64,000 bases of DNA from Opitutia bacterium (GCA_003558065.1 PWMU01000179.1:1-64000), one strand, 5' to 3'. Shown: positions 8,427-18,514, counted from the stretch's first letter. Translations and numbers: made by a program. The notes: generated by a model not told the origin, from the letters alone.

Positions 8427-9571
8427 CTGTCTTCGCCCTCCGAACCGCCCCCGCGTCCCCCGGCAGGACGTCCCGTTAACAACTCCAGAATATTGCGCTG
8501 CCCGATAATCAGACGCACGTCCACGGTCGATCCCAGAACGAGAGGATAGGGAGTGTCGGTGACCTTGATCGTTACCTCGAAACGCGGACTTTCCCAGTCG
8601 GTTCCCGACTCGGCGCCGCGGGCTGCTTCGACCACATTGAGCACCCTCCCGTAAAGATAACCTTCGAGAACCGAATCGAAAACGCCCGACTCCATCCGAA
8701 CCTCGAGTCCGGGTTGGAGGAGGTCGACATTGCGCTGTTCGACATAGGTTTTGATCCGGTAACTCAGATTCTCCGGCGCCATCGTGACCAGCAAATCGCC
8801 TTCCTTCGCGGCCATCCCCTCGTAGCGTTTATGAATATCCAGAATCCTTCCGTCCACCGGGGCCCGGACCGTGTAGGTGTCCCGCTCGCGTTCCAGCAGC
8901 TCCAATTCGCGCTGCAGGGCCGTTTTCCGATTTTCGAGACGCCCGGCCGCGATCTCCAGTTTCCGCCGCTCGATTTCGGCCAGCCCGTCCTTTTTCCACC
9001 GGCTGTACACCTCGGCGCCGAGACCGGCCAGCTCGGAATTGATCACGGCCAGACGCTGCCGGTTCAACTCCAGGGAACGGATGGCCCGAACCGCCTCCAG
9101 CTGCTGGAGGGAGGCCATGATATCCTCGTTGATCTGACGAATCACGGAAATCAACTCCAGGCGCTGATCGGCGGAAGCCACCTCCGCCGGCAACGGACGC
9201 ACATCCAGCTCCCGGTGGGCGAGTTCATTCTCCTCGAGGAGGCCCTCCACCTCCTCGATCTCGCGGCGGAACGAGGAGATTTCCCGCTCCACCCCCAGCG
9301 TGTCCATTGACACCAGAGGGGCCCCGGCCTCGACAACCTCTCCAATCCCGGCGTGATGCTCGCGGAGCACCCCGTCCGTTCCGGCGTAAACATACCGCTG
9401 ACCCTCCGCGTAAACGGTACCCGTGCTCCGGACCGTCATTTCCATCCGGGCCATGAGGACCCCGATGACAATGAGCACGAAACCGATCGCTCCGAAAACC
9501 ACGAACGATTTCTTTTTTGTTAGACCAAACTCCGTATCATTGCTCTTCTGACTATTGGCGTCGGGATCCAT
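8423..9571 (-). CDS. HlyD-family periplasmic adaptor (membrane fusion protein)
   Basis: 382 residues from the ATG at 9571. An upstream TTG could add four residues. One N-terminal membrane anchor (about 22-40, FVVFGAIGFVLIVIGVLMA) is followed by a barrel-sandwich hybrid split by a long coiled coil (about 90-240, rich in Glu, Arg and Leu: RREIEEVEGLLEENELAHRE) and a beta-barrel. VRAPVDGRILDIHKRYEGMA is the classical second half of the lipoyl-like domain. Such adaptors couple an inner-membrane ABC exporter to an outer-membrane channel. Translationally coupled to the downstream ABC exporter. Confidence 0.88.
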   Translation of the reverse strand: MDPDANSQKSNDTEFGLTKKKSFVVFGAIGFVLIVIGVLMARMEMTVRSTGTVYAEGQRYVYAGTDGVLREHHAGIGEVVEAGAPLVSMDTLGVEREISSFRREIEEVEGLLEENELAHRELDVRPLPAEVASADQRLELISVIRQINEDIMASLQQLEAVRAIRSLELNRQRLAVINSELAGLGAEVYSRWKKDGLAEIERRKLEIAAGRLENRKTALQRELELLERERDTYTVRAPVDGRILDIHKRYEGMAAKEGDLLVTMAPENLSYRIKTYVEQRNVDLLQPGLEVRMESGVFDSVLEGYLYGRVLNVVEAARGAESGTDWESPRFEVTIKVTDTPYPLVLGSTVDVRLIIGQRNILELLTGRPAGGRGGGSEGEDR

Positions 9572-9621
9572 GACTGAACACAAGAGTATGGCAAAATTTC
9601 ACTCGTAAAGTAAAGAACCGC

Positions 9622-9650
9622 TTCATTTTGTACGGAAAAGAGGCTAGAAT
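9622..9650 (+). promoter_or_regulatory. Candidate sigma-70-type promoter for rpe-nadE
   Basis: TTCATT at 9622-9627 and TAGAAT at 9645-9650 are 17 bp apart. The -10 matches the consensus at five of six bases; the -35 is poor. Transcription would begin near 9657, leaving a leader of about 25 bases before the rpe ATG. The position is plausible in a divergent gap, but the evidence is only the motif. Confidence 0.35.
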
Positions 9651-9681
9651 CCCCCGTGCCAGCCAACTCAACCAGCTTTTT

Positions 9682-10365
9682 ATGCACTCATTGCAGCAAA
9701 ACGTTCTCGCTCCGTCCCTGTTGGCCGGAGACCACTCCCACCTCGCCCGCAGCGTGCGGGATGTCGAAGCCTACGGACTCCAGTGGCTCCACATCGATAT
9801 CATGGACGGGCATTTCGTGCCGAACCTGACCTTCGGTCCTGCAACGGTCGCGGCTCTGCGAAATAATTTTTCACTCTTTTTTGACGTGCACCTCATGCTC
9901 GACAATCCGCATAATTACGTAAAGCCCTTTGCCGACGCGGGCGCGGACCTGATCAGCATCCACATCGAGCCCGAGTACGACCACGGTGAAACCCTCCGCC
10001 ACATCAGCGACCTCGGCTGCCGCAAAGGCATCGTTCTCAACCCGGGCACGCCGGCGGATTCCGTGGAAGGGCTCCTCGATGCCGTCGATCTGGTCCTGGT
10101 CATGACGGTCCAGCCCGGTTTCGGGGGTCAGAGTTTTCGGGAGGATATGCTTCCGAAACTTTCCCGGATCGACACCTGGCGGCGGGAACGAAACCTGCGT
10201 TTTCGTCTGGAAGTGGACGGGGGCATCAACCTGCAAACAGCGGGCCAATGCCGTGAACACGGTGCCGACACCTTCGTCGCCGGCACCGCCTTCTTCAACG
10301 CGGAAGACAAACAGGCGTTCGTCCGCTCCATCGAATCGCCCGGCTCCGCTCAACCCCTGGGCTGA
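9682..10365 (+). CDS. rpe: Ribulose-phosphate 3-epimerase
   Basis: 227 residues, the normal length for this TIM-barrel enzyme, which interconverts ribulose-5-phosphate and xylulose-5-phosphate in the pentose phosphate pathway. Key segments are the start APSLLAGD, the metal and catalytic residues in HIDIMDGHFVPN (H37, D39), FDVHLM, VMTVQPGFGGQ with the second catalytic Asp region, and the phosphate-binding EVDGGIN and GTAFF. I start at the ATG at 9682. The frame also opens from a TTG at 9628, but that adds 18 residues with no family character and would start upstream of the likely promoter. It is followed after 39 bp by nadE. Confidence 0.94.
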   Translation: MHSLQQNVLAPSLLAGDHSHLARSVRDVEAYGLQWLHIDIMDGHFVPNLTFGPATVAALRNNFSLFFDVHLMLDNPHNYVKPFADAGADLISIHIEPEYDHGETLRHISDLGCRKGIVLNPGTPADSVEGLLDAVDLVLVMTVQPGFGGQSFREDMLPKLSRIDTWRRERNLRFRLEVDGGINLQTAGQCREHGADTFVAGTAFFNAEDKQAFVRSIESPGSAQPLG

Positions 10366-10404
10366 GATCGGCCGGCGATTCGGTTTCCTCACCAGGCACT
10401 TCAC

Positions 10405-12048
10405 ATGCGCATCGGGTTCGGCCAAATCAACACCCTCGTCGGCGACCTCGCCGGGAACCGGGAGAAAATCCTGCACGCGTACCGGACACTCGTCGGGCAG
10501 GGAGCCGAACTCGTCCTTTTTCCCGAACTCGCGGTCTGCGGCTACCCGCCGCGCGACCTCCTGTTCAAACGCCGCTTCGTCCCCGATGTCGAGGAATCGC
10601 TTACGGAAATCGCGGCAGCGACCGGCGAGGTGCCGGCGCTGGTCGGATTCGTCGAGACCAACCCCGCCCCCAATGGCCGGTCGTTTTTCAACAGCGCCGC
10701 CTGGTGCCAGGACGGCGAAGTGAAAATCTGCGCGCGCAAATGCCTGCTGCCCACCTACGACGTCTTTGATGAAGACCGCTATTTCGAGCCCGCACCCGCC
10801 CCGGTCACCTGTAAATGGCGCGACCTCAACGTGGGATTGACGATCTGTGAAGACCTCTGGGCCAACCCGCGTTTCGCCTTTCACCATCATCACGAGTTCG
10901 ATCCGGTGGAAACCCTGGCAGCGCGCGGCGTCGACCTGCTGATCAACATTTCCGCCAGCCCCTGGCATTGCGGAAAGACGGAGCTCCGGGAATCCTTCGT
11001 CGGGGAAGCCGCGCGTAAATGCGGTTGCCCCACCCTCTACTGCAACGCGGTAGGGGGCAACGACGAGCTGATTTTCGACGGGCGCAGTTTGGCCGCCGGC
11101 CGCGACGGCAACCTGGTCGCAGCCTGTGCCGGATTCCGGGAAAGCCTGGCGGTCGTCGATATAGACGCTCCCTCCGCCACCCCGCTCCATCCCACCTACC
11201 GGCAGCGGGAAATCGAGGACATTCACGACGCCCTCGCCCTGGGGCTTCGCGATTACGTTGTGAAGAGCGGCTTCGAGAAGGTCATCGTCGGGCTGAGCGG
11301 GGGAATCGACTCCGCCGTCACCGCCGTTCTCGCGGTCGAGGCCCTGGGCCCGGAGAACGTGACCGGGGTCGCCCTGCCCTCCTCGGTCTCCAGCGAGCAC
11401 AGCCGTGACGACGCCCGGGGGCTGGCCGGCAATCTCGGCATCACCTTCCACGAACTGCCCGTGGCGGCAATCGTCGCAGCGGCGGAGGAGGCGCTCGCGC
11501 CGCTTTTCAAAGATCTGCCGCGTGACGCGACGGAAGAGAACCTGCAGGCCCGAAGCCGCGCGCTGCTGTTGATGGCGCTCTCCAACAAGTTCGGCTCGCT
11601 CCTCCTGACCACCGGCAACAAGAGCGAGCTCTCAGTCGGTTACTGCACCCTTTACGGCGACATGTCCGGCGGACTCGCCGTCATTTCCGACCTGCTCAAA
11701 ATGAAAGTGTATGCACTCGCCGAATACCAGAACCGCGATCGCGAGATCATCCCCCGATCCACCCTGGTCAAACCACCGTCCGCGGAGCTCAGCCCCGACC
11801 AGAAAGACGAGGACACGCTCCCCCCGTACCCCGTACTCGACGCGATTCTCGAAAAATACGTCGAAGAAGGCTGGTCGAGCCGCGACCTGATTCGCGAAGG
11901 CTACGACGCGAAGATCGTTCGCGACATTATCCGCCGCGTCGACCTGAACGAATACAAGCGCAAACAGGCGGCCCCGGGCTTAAAGATCACCCCGCTCGCC
12001 TTCGGCGTCGGCCGGCGCATCCCGATCGTTCAGAAGTACGTCAATTGA
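10405..12048 (+). CDS. nadE: Glutamine-dependent NAD+ synthetase
   Basis: 547 residues in two domains. The N-terminal nitrilase-type glutaminase has the triad E41 ([15 protein letters not shown]), K112 ([13 protein letters not shown]) and C148 (LTICEDLW). The C-terminal synthetase has the pyrophosphatase P-loop SGGIDSA at 298-304. It amidates nicotinic acid adenine dinucleotide to NAD+ with ammonia channelled from glutamine, the last step of NAD synthesis. Length and domain order match the shorter bacterial glutamine-dependent form. Probably in one operon with rpe. Confidence 0.95.
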   Translation: MRIGFGQINTLVGDLAGNREKILHAYRTLVGQGAELVLFPELAVCGYPPRDLLFKRRFVPDVEESLTEIAAATGEVPALVGFVETNPAPNGRSFFNSAAWCQDGEVKICARKCLLPTYDVFDEDRYFEPAPAPVTCKWRDLNVGLTICEDLWANPRFAFHHHHEFDPVETLAARGVDLLINISASPWHCGKTELRESFVGEAARKCGCPTLYCNAVGGNDELIFDGRSLAAGRDGNLVAACAGFRESLAVVDIDAPSATPLHPTYRQREIEDIHDALALGLRDYVVKSGFEKVIVGLSGGIDSAVTAVLAVEALGPENVTGVALPSSVSSEHSRDDARGLAGNLGITFHELPVAAIVAAAEEALAPLFKDLPRDATEENLQARSRALLLMALSNKFGSLLLTTGNKSELSVGYCTLYGDMSGGLAVISDLLKMKVYALAEYQNRDREIIPRSTLVKPPSAELSPDQKDEDTLPPYPVLDAILEKYVEEGWSSRDLIREGYDAKIVRDIIRRVDLNEYKRKQAAPGLKITPLAFGVGRRIPIVQKYVN

Positions 12049-12155
12049 AACGAACTGGAACCGTGCACGCGGAACCGAAAACGTTTTGATCGGTGTCCCG
12101 TTTTCAGGGCGAGTTATGCCGGGCCACCTTTCTTTCCTTTCCCCTCGCCCCCTGG

Positions 12156-12851
12156 CTATTCCGCCACACTCTCGGGACTTTCAAATTTACCCAGTTTCAG
12201 CAGCAGTTCCCGGTCAGTGCTTCTGGCGTGGGTTTTGTTGTGGGTGACGAGCACCAGAGAGGCCCCCTGTTCCCGGCAGACGGTGAGAAGGAGGTTCATA
12301 ATCACGTTGCCGGTGAGTTCGTCCAGGTTCCCGGTGGGCTCATCGGCCAGGATAACCGAGGGACGGTTCATCAGGGCCCGGGCCACGCCGACCCTCTGTT
12401 TCTCCCCCCCGGAAAGCTGGGAGGGAAGATGATGCGTGCGCTCCCCCAGCCCGACCCGCTCCATCATTTCCACCGCCCGTTTCCGCGCCCCCTCGTCCGG
12501 CCGTTCGATCATCCGCCGTGCCATCAAAACATTGTCGAGGGCGTTGATTTCCGGAATCAGGTAGAACGACTGAAAGACCATGCCGAGAAACCCGGCCCGT
12601 TCCCGGGCGAGCGGCCCCCGGCGACGTCCCTTGAGCGATTTTCCACGCCAGCACAGCTCTCCGGTATCGAACGCCTCGAGACCCGCGAGAATATGGACAA
12701 AGGTGGTCTTTCCGGAACCGGATTCCCCGCGAATGCTGATGCTTTCGCCGATATGAAGGGACAGCTCGACGCCGCGCAGGACCTCGATCGTGTTCTCGCC
12801 GCTGCGGAAACTCTTGTACAGCCCGCTGACTGTCACCACCGGCTCACTCAT
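12156..12851 (-). CDS. LolD-type ABC transporter ATPase
   Basis: 231 residues, a stand-alone ATPase of the LolD/MacB/FtsE class. Walker A is GESGSGKTT, the signature LSGGEKQRV, Walker B VILADEPTGNLD and the H-loop LVTHN. The segment FYLIPEINALDNVLMARR is typical of the LolD branch. The start lies 8 bp inside the end of the permease gene, so the two are translationally coupled. Expected role: power release of lipoproteins from the inner membrane to the outer-membrane Lol route. Confidence 0.85.
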   Translation of the reverse strand: MSEPVVTVSGLYKSFRSGENTIEVLRGVELSLHIGESISIRGESGSGKTTFVHILAGLEAFDTGELCWRGKSLKGRRRGPLARERAGFLGMVFQSFYLIPEINALDNVLMARRMIERPDEGARKRAVEMMERVGLGERTHHLPSQLSGGEKQRVGVARALMNRPSVILADEPTGNLDELTGNVIMNLLLTVCREQGASLVLVTHNKTHARSTDRELLLKLGKFESPESVAE

Positions 12852-14076
12852 TGCGAAACGCCTCCGTCGGTTTCATGCGGGAGGCCCGCAGGGCGGGTAT
12901 CAACCCCGCCAGGGTTGAAATGATGATCGAGCACGTCACGATGACCGCGAAATCCTGCGTCGAGTAGTGCAGCGGAATATAGGCGAACTCGTAATACCGC
13001 TGCAGCGCTTCCTCGCTCTGGGTCAGGCTCGCAAACCGGTAAACGATGTCGTTGCGGAAGTGCAGCAGCACCAGTGCGAGAAGGATCCCGAACACGGTCC
13101 CGACCACCCCGATAAAGAACCCCTGAAAACAAAAGCAGGCGGCGATCTGCCGGGGACGCCCGCCCAGGGAGCCGAGCAGACCGATCTCCCTGGTCTTGCG
13201 CACGACCGTTATCAGGAGCGAACTGGTGATCGCGAACGCCGCCACCACGATGATAAAGAGCAGAAGGAAAAAGAGAACATTCTTCTCCAATTGCAGGATC
13301 CAGAGAAAATCCCGGTTGGCGTCCATCCAGGAAACCGCGCGGGGGGAACCCGCGAACTCGCGGTTGAGTTGCGCCGTAACCCGGTCGACATCGTGACCCT
13401 CGTGGAGCCGCAGCGTGACGCCGTGCACCCCGCCGTTCAGGCCGTAAAGATCCTGCATCAACCTCAGCGTCACGACCATGCTGTTCTCGTCGACCTGGTG
13501 CCAGCCGGTTTCGAAGATCCCCACGACCTCCAGTTCCCGGGGCAACAGAATTTCGTCGCGTTTGATTCGTTCGAGAATCAAAGGCGTATAAACCTCGATG
13601 ACCGACCCGACCCTCGCGCCCAGCGCCGAAGCCAATCCCGAACTCAAAATGACCCCGTCGTCGTAAAGGTCGTCGATGCCGCCGCCGATGATATACTCAT
13701 CGATCGGGACGACGGCTCCTTCGCGGAGGGGGTCGATGCCACGGACGGTCGGCAGCGACGGGCGGCGCTCGCTCTGGACCATCACGACCCCTTCCCCGTA
13801 CGGGGTGGCGGCCTTGACCTCTTCGAACGCCTCCACCCGATCGATGAGGCTCTCGTAGTCCCGGATAATATCCCCGCTCATCACCCGGATATGACCGCCC
13901 GTATCAATAATCTTGGTACGTATCTCCTCCCCGAACCCGTTCATGACGCTCTGGACGATGATCAGCAGCATCACCCCGAGCGTCACCCCGCAGGCGGAGA
14001 CAACGGTGAAAAACGAGATGAATTTCCCTGAAGGGAAAAGCTGCTTGAGTGCGAGATAAAAATACCAGGGCATCAC
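12844..14076 (-). CDS. Lipoprotein-releasing ABC permease (LolC/LolE-like)
   Basis: 410 residues. One N-terminal membrane helix is followed by a large periplasmic domain (about 45-270) and three C-terminal helices (FFLLLFIIVVAAFAITSSLL and two later), the FtsX/LolCE topology. The N-terminal stretch LALKQLFPSGKFISFFTVVS fits the family. Only one permease gene is present, so a homodimer of this subunit with the neighbouring LolD-like ATPase is likely, as in lineages with a single LolF-type protein; that is inference. It lies 7 bp downstream of lysS in the same direction. Confidence 0.85.
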   Translation of the reverse strand: MMPWYFYLALKQLFPSGKFISFFTVVSACGVTLGVMLLIIVQSVMNGFGEEIRTKIIDTGGHIRVMSGDIIRDYESLIDRVEAFEEVKAATPYGEGVVMVQSERRPSLPTVRGIDPLREGAVVPIDEYIIGGGIDDLYDDGVILSSGLASALGARVGSVIEVYTPLILERIKRDEILLPRELEVVGIFETGWHQVDENSMVVTLRLMQDLYGLNGGVHGVTLRLHEGHDVDRVTAQLNREFAGSPRAVSWMDANRDFLWILQLEKNVLFFLLLFIIVVAAFAITSSLLITVVRKTREIGLLGSLGGRPRQIAACFCFQGFFIGVVGTVFGILLALVLLHFRNDIVYRFASLTQSEEALQRYYEFAYIPLHYSTQDFAVIVTCSIIISTLAGLIPALRASRMKPTEAFRNE

Positions 14077-14083
14077 CTGAAAC

Positions 14084-15544
14084 CTACCTCAACTGCGGAA
14101 ATAAAATGACGTCACGGATATTCTCGGCACCGGTGAGCAGGATAACCAGACGGTCGATCCCGACCCCCATACCCCCGGCGGGAGGCATACCGTGCTCGAG
14201 GGCGGTTAGGAAATCCTCGTCCATTTTCTGAATATCTCCGCCCACCTGGGCCTCAAACATCTCCCGCTGCACCAGAGGATCGTTCTGCTCGGAATAGGCG
14301 GGCGCGATTTCCTGGCCGTTGATACAGAGCTCGAAGACATCAATCGTGGTCGGGTCATCGGGAGTGATTTTGGCAAGCGGACACAATTCTTTCGGCAGGT
14401 GGGTGACAAAGGTCGGTTGAATCAAAGTCGGCTCCACGCGTTTCTCGAAGAGATCATCGGTGATTTCGTGGTCCTCGAGCTCCGGATCGACTTCGATGCC
14501 CATGGCGCGAACCTTCTTGATCTTCTCCTCGCGATTGCGCAGGAACCAGCCGGGATCCCCGGCGGCCTCGCATACGAGGTCCTTGTACTTCGCCTCCCGC
14601 CATTGACCTCCGAGGTCAATCACGGTTCCGTCAGGCCGCGCGATTTCCCTGGTTTGCAGGACCTCGTCGCAGACGCGCTGGATCATCTCGTAGACCAGGC
14701 GCATCATGCCCCGGAAATCGGAATAGCCCTGATAGACCTCCAGCATGGTGAATTCCGGATTGTGACGCCGGGAAAGGCCTTCGTTGCGGAAATTCTTGCC
14801 AATCTCGAAGACACGGTCGAATCCCCCGACGAGCAGCCGCTTCAAGTAGAGCTCCAGGGCAATCCGCAAATAAAAGTCCTTTCCCAGCGCCTGGTAATGG
14901 GTGACGAACGGCCGCGCCGCCGCCCCGCCGGGAACCCTCTGGAGCACCGGCGTCTCCACCTCCAGAAAATCGCGCTCCTCGAAGAACCGGCGGATACAGC
15001 CGATAATCCGGCTGCGCGTGCGGAAGCGCTCGCGGGAGGCCGGGTTCATCACCAAATCAAGGTAGCGCTGACGGTAGATTCTTTCGCTGTCGGTAAGTCC
15101 GTGCCACTTTTCCGGCAGGGGCCTGAGGGACTTGGACACCAGCTTGAAATCGGTCAGGCGAACCGTGATCTCGCCGGTTCTCGTTTTGAACAGGGATCCC
15201 TCGCCGCCGAGAATATCCCCTATATCCAGCTTCTTGAACGCGGCAAACCGTTCCTCTCCCAGTTCGTCCTTTTTCGCGTAGAGCTGGATCCGCCCGGCAC
15301 GGTCCTGGATCTTGGAAAAGATGCTCTTGCCCATCACCCGGTGAGCCATCAGCCGTCCGGCAACGGCGACGGTTTCGCTGTTCTCCTCGTCCTCGCGGTA
15401 AAGCGCGACGGCTTCGGCCGAGGTATGGGCGGGATCGAAGCCGGAGCGGAATGGATCGACCCCTCCTGCACGCAGCTGCTCCAGCTTGCCCAGACGGACA
15501 GCGTACAAGTCGTGAGTGTTGTCGCTTGCGGAAGATTCACTCAT
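14084..15544 (-). CDS. lysS: Lysyl-tRNA synthetase, class II
   Basis: 486 residues, close to the usual ~500. The N-terminal OB-fold anticodon-binding domain (about 55-150, VAGRLMAHRVMGKSIFSKIQ) is followed by a class II catalytic core: motif 2 in FRNEGLSRRHNPEFTMLE and motif 3 in GMGVGIDRLVILLTG. It charges tRNA-Lys. It is upstream of and nearly touching the Lol-type transporter genes, and downstream of the uncharacterised kinase-fold gene by 45 bp. Confidence 0.96.
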   Translation of the reverse strand: MSESSASDNTHDLYAVRLGKLEQLRAGGVDPFRSGFDPAHTSAEAVALYREDEENSETVAVAGRLMAHRVMGKSIFSKIQDRAGRIQLYAKKDELGEERFAAFKKLDIGDILGGEGSLFKTRTGEITVRLTDFKLVSKSLRPLPEKWHGLTDSERIYRQRYLDLVMNPASRERFRTRSRIIGCIRRFFEERDFLEVETPVLQRVPGGAAARPFVTHYQALGKDFYLRIALELYLKRLLVGGFDRVFEIGKNFRNEGLSRRHNPEFTMLEVYQGYSDFRGMMRLVYEMIQRVCDEVLQTREIARPDGTVIDLGGQWREAKYKDLVCEAAGDPGWFLRNREEKIKKVRAMGIEVDPELEDHEITDDLFEKRVEPTLIQPTFVTHLPKELCPLAKITPDDPTTIDVFELCINGQEIAPAYSEQNDPLVQREMFEAQVGGDIQKMDEDFLTALEHGMPPAGGMGVGIDRLVILLTGAENIRDVILFPQLR

Positions 15545-15589
15545 AAGCGGACCAACCTACCCTTCTCTATGAGGAAAACTCAACTCCAA

Positions 15590-16660
15590 TCACTTGAAAT
15601 CAAAAATCTGCCTGGTGGTGGCCGGATCGTGCCGCCGAACGTTGCGTGAAAGCGTTTGCAGGCTCTCCGCCACCAGTTCGCCCATGGTCGAGCAGCGCTC
15701 GAAAGCCGGATTCCCGTAGTGCTCGCGCAGAGACGCCCGCAGAGTTTCCACATTTTCAGCCGGAGCGATCTCGTCCCGGCCCATGACAGCCAGCAGCCGT
15801 GCGAGGCGGTCCCGGCTGATCTGCACGCGCCGGTAAATCAGCGCCTGTTCCTCGCGCTGGTACTGGATGGCCGTCGTTCGATTCAGACGCTCCATGCAGT
15901 ACACCGCCAATTTGCTGTTCTCCTTAAAAAACTGGGGAAGATAAAAATTCTTCCGACCGTCGTAGGATTGCTGGTCGAAATCCATGCACCGGATGCGAAC
16001 CTGAACCCCCTCGAAGTCGGGAGTTACGTCGACCACGAAATTGTAGGAACGCATGTCGCCGAGGAGCCGGATAAAACAGCGCTCGTTGAATTTCACCAGT
16101 TCCTTGGCCACGCGCACCGGGTTGAGCCGTTCGCTGTACAGCCAGTCATCGATAAACACATCGCCCGGAATGCCGCTGATGTGTTCCTCCACCAGGTTCG
16201 TGCCGCAGGTGAGGTAATTGATACGGTTGGGCGAAAGCAGGTGTTCGAGCTCGAGGCCGTAGACGCGGGAGGCGTCGGCCTTTTTCACGTAGTAATAGTC
16301 CTGATTGTCGTTGTACGCGTTGACGATCCGGATTCGGAACGGATGGGAGTTGCCGAACGTACAGAAATCGACCCGGTCGACGTACAGGTGCTGCATGACG
16401 CTGAGGTCGCCGTCGACCTTCAGAACCGCATAGATCTCCGTCAGGTCCCGGTTGAGCCGGCGCATCTCCTCCGGATCGTAAATCACGGTCTCCCAGAGTG
16501 TGTCGCGCCCGTGGGCATCGCGCAACGGCATCGATTCACGAAATCCTTTCAAGTCCTCGTAAACCAGCGGTAATTCCATCTCCCGGTTGTAGTCCGTCAA
16601 ATACGTCCTCAGGTCGGGAATGATCGGAAAGGTCGGTTTGCGTTTGGTTTCCGGAATCAT
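15590..16660 (-). CDS. Uncharacterised protein with protein-kinase-like fold motifs
   Basis: 356 residues from an ATG at 16658-16660 preceded by GGGAG. I do not recognise a named family. A set of motifs appears in the order and rough spacing of a kinase-like phosphotransferase: a strand with lysines YYYVKKADAS (K126/K127), an acidic helix GLELEH (E137/E139), a hinge-like TNLVEEHISGIPGD (about 154-167), a catalytic-loop-like LGDMRSYNFVV (D202 and N207, five residues apart as in aminoglycoside kinases), and a DFG-like CMDFDQQ (D227). The C-terminal ~110 residues are helical. There is no signal peptide. It lies 45 bp upstream of lysS, same strand. Kinase activity is inference. Confidence 0.75.
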   Translation of the reverse strand: MIPETKRKPTFPIIPDLRTYLTDYNREMELPLVYEDLKGFRESMPLRDAHGRDTLWETVIYDPEEMRRLNRDLTEIYAVLKVDGDLSVMQHLYVDRVDFCTFGNSHPFRIRIVNAYNDNQDYYYVKKADASRVYGLELEHLLSPNRINYLTCGTNLVEEHISGIPGDVFIDDWLYSERLNPVRVAKELVKFNERCFIRLLGDMRSYNFVVDVTPDFEGVQVRIRCMDFDQQSYDGRKNFYLPQFFKENSKLAVYCMERLNRTTAIQYQREEQALIYRRVQISRDRLARLLAVMGRDEIAPAENVETLRASLREHYGNPAFERCSTMGELVAESLQTLSRNVRRHDPATTRQIFDFK

Positions 16661-16756
16661 ATCTCCCGATCCTGGCAGGCCGCAGGCCGGTTCGCGACTC
16701 CTTTTTGGGCCCCGAACATCTCCCGGCTCATGCTCAACGGCTTGACCGGGGATTGA

Positions 16757-17449
16757 ATGCGAATGAGAGTAAGCCCTATGCAACAACCGTCGACAGCGTC
16801 GAGCCGGACCGGAAAAGCCTCCGAAACCCTCGATTGGGGACGCACCCGCTACCGGGACGCGTGGGAGCGCCAGAATGAGCGGGTCCGGCAGAGACAGGAG
16901 GGGACGGCTCCCGACGCGCTGATATTCACCGAGCACGAGCCTGTTTACACGCTGGGGAAGCGAATGGGCGCGGCCGCCCACCTGGTCTGGTCCGAGCCCG
17001 AACGATCGCGGCATGGCATCGAGATCGTCGAAACCAACCGGGGAGGCGACGTCACCTATCACGGCCCGGGACAGATCGTCGGCTACCCCATCGTCAGCCT
17101 GGAGGAAATCCGTGATCTCCACCGTTACCTGCGCCTGCTGGAGCAAACGGTCATCAACACGGTTGGCGCGCTGGGCCTGGCGGCCTCGCGCCGCGAGGGG
17201 AAGACCGGCATTTGGCTGGGGGAGCGCAAACTGGCGGCGATTGGCGTGGCGGTCAAGCGCTGGGTGACGCTGCACGGTTTCGCCCTCAACCTCGACCCGG
17301 ACCTGTCGCATTTCTCGGGCATCATCCCCTGCGGCATCACCGACGGTTCGGTCACCTCAATCCGCAAGGAACTCGGCGCCGCGCCCGATCCCGCCGAGGT
17401 CAAAGACTTGCTGGCAAAGGAGTTCTGGAGACTGTTCGAGAGAATGTAG
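16757..17449 (+). CDS. lipB: Octanoyl-[acyl-carrier protein]:protein octanoyltransferase
   Basis: 230 residues, full length for LipB. The cofactor-transfer fold shows TEHEPVYTLGKR, the RGGDVTYHGPGQ motif (95-106), lysine K158 in ERKLAAIGV and the catalytic cysteine C192 in SGIIPCGI. LipB moves octanoate from acyl carrier protein to the lipoyl domains of 2-oxoacid dehydrogenases and the glycine cleavage H protein. Starts at 16757, 16763 and 16778 are all possible; the first gives the longest product but the N-terminus is unremarkable. It is divergent from the kinase-fold gene (96-bp gap) and followed by lipA, which completes the pathway. Confidence 0.95.
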   Translation: MRMRVSPMQQPSTASSRTGKASETLDWGRTRYRDAWERQNERVRQRQEGTAPDALIFTEHEPVYTLGKRMGAAAHLVWSEPERSRHGIEIVETNRGGDVTYHGPGQIVGYPIVSLEEIRDLHRYLRLLEQTVINTVGALGLAASRREGKTGIWLGERKLAAIGVAVKRWVTLHGFALNLDPDLSHFSGIIPCGITDGSVTSIRKELGAAPDPAEVKDLLAKEFWRLFERM

Positions 17450-17563
17450 AGGGGCGGCCCAATCTTCGGGGTTGAACAAATCCACGACTGCCGCCAACGT
17501 GGGTTTGCGGTGTTGTCGGGGGCCTTGCGTTCGAGCCGCCTTATAACGAAACAGCAATTTGTC

Positions 17564-18451
17564 ATGTCGAATCGAAAACCAGAATGGCTGCGGGCCAAGC
17601 TTCCGGGCGGCCCCGAATACAAAGAAGTCCGCAAGATCGTGGACGACCACAAGCTGCACACGGTCTGCGAAAGCGCCCATTGTCCGAATATGGGCGAGTG
17701 TTGGGCGCGCGGGACCGCCACGGTGATGATCCTGGGCAACGTCTGCACGCGCTCGTGCCGTTTCTGCAATATCGAGACCGGTCGTCCGACCGAGCTCGAT
17801 CTTGGCGAGCCCGCCCGCGTGGCGGAATCGGTGGCTAAGATGAATCTCAAGCACTGCGTCATCACCTCGGTTGCCCGCGACGAACTCGAGGACGGCGGCG
17901 CTTCGGTCTGGGCGGCGACTATCCGGGCGATCCGGCGCCTCAATCCCGGGACGGCCATCGAGGTTTTGATCCCGGACATGCAGGGGAAGCAGGCAAGCCT
18001 CGACACGATTCTCGATGCCGAGCCCGAAATCCTCAACCACAACGTCGAAACCGTGGAGCGCCTTCAGAAAGCGGTCCGGGTTCAGGCCCGCTACGACCGC
18101 TCCCGCTGGGTTTTGCGCCACGCCAAGGGCCGCGGGTTCGTCACAAAGACCAGCCTCATGCTCGGAGTCGGCGAGACCAGGGAGGAAGTCGTCAGAACGA
18201 TGAGGGACCTGCGCGACGACGACGTGAATATTCTGACGCTCGGCCAATACCTGCAACCCACCGCGAAGCACCTTCCCGTCGACCGCTGGGTGACGCCGGA
18301 AGAGTTTCGGGAATGGCATGAGTACGGGCTTTCCCTTGGGTTCGGCGTCGTTGAGTCCGGGCCTTTGGTTCGCTCCTCGTACCACGCGGAGGAACAATCG
18401 GACCTTTATTTCGGCAGGAACCACGCCGGCGGATCGCTGGCCAGCGCGTAG
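17564..18451 (+). CDS. lipA: Lipoyl synthase
   Basis: 295 residues. Both iron-sulfur clusters are visible: the auxiliary cluster cysteines C35, C40 and C46 ([13 protein letters not shown]) and the radical SAM motif C61-x3-C65-x2-C68 (CTRSCRFC). The C-terminal RSSYHAEE supplies the serine ligand of the auxiliary cluster. It inserts two sulfurs into protein-bound octanoyl groups. I use the ATG at 17564, which begins the conserved N-terminus ([12 protein letters not shown]); an upstream TTG-type start adds non-conserved residues. It follows lipB by 114 bp. Confidence 0.96.
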   Translation: MSNRKPEWLRAKLPGGPEYKEVRKIVDDHKLHTVCESAHCPNMGECWARGTATVMILGNVCTRSCRFCNIETGRPTELDLGEPARVAESVAKMNLKHCVITSVARDELEDGGASVWAATIRAIRRLNPGTAIEVLIPDMQGKQASLDTILDAEPEILNHNVETVERLQKAVRVQARYDRSRWVLRHAKGRGFVTKTSLMLGVGETREEVVRTMRDLRDDDVNILTLGQYLQPTAKHLPVDRWVTPEEFREWHEYGLSLGFGVVESGPLVRSSYHAEEQSDLYFGRNHAGGSLASA

Positions 18452-18514
18452 CCGCGGGCGGCACGGACCGGCGCCGGGATTGAAATTCCTCCACGGCTCC
18501 TTCATGCTGCCTTC

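Noticed and set aside
9871-11451. 526-codon open frame on the minus strand
   Set aside because: Antisense shadow of rpe and nadE.
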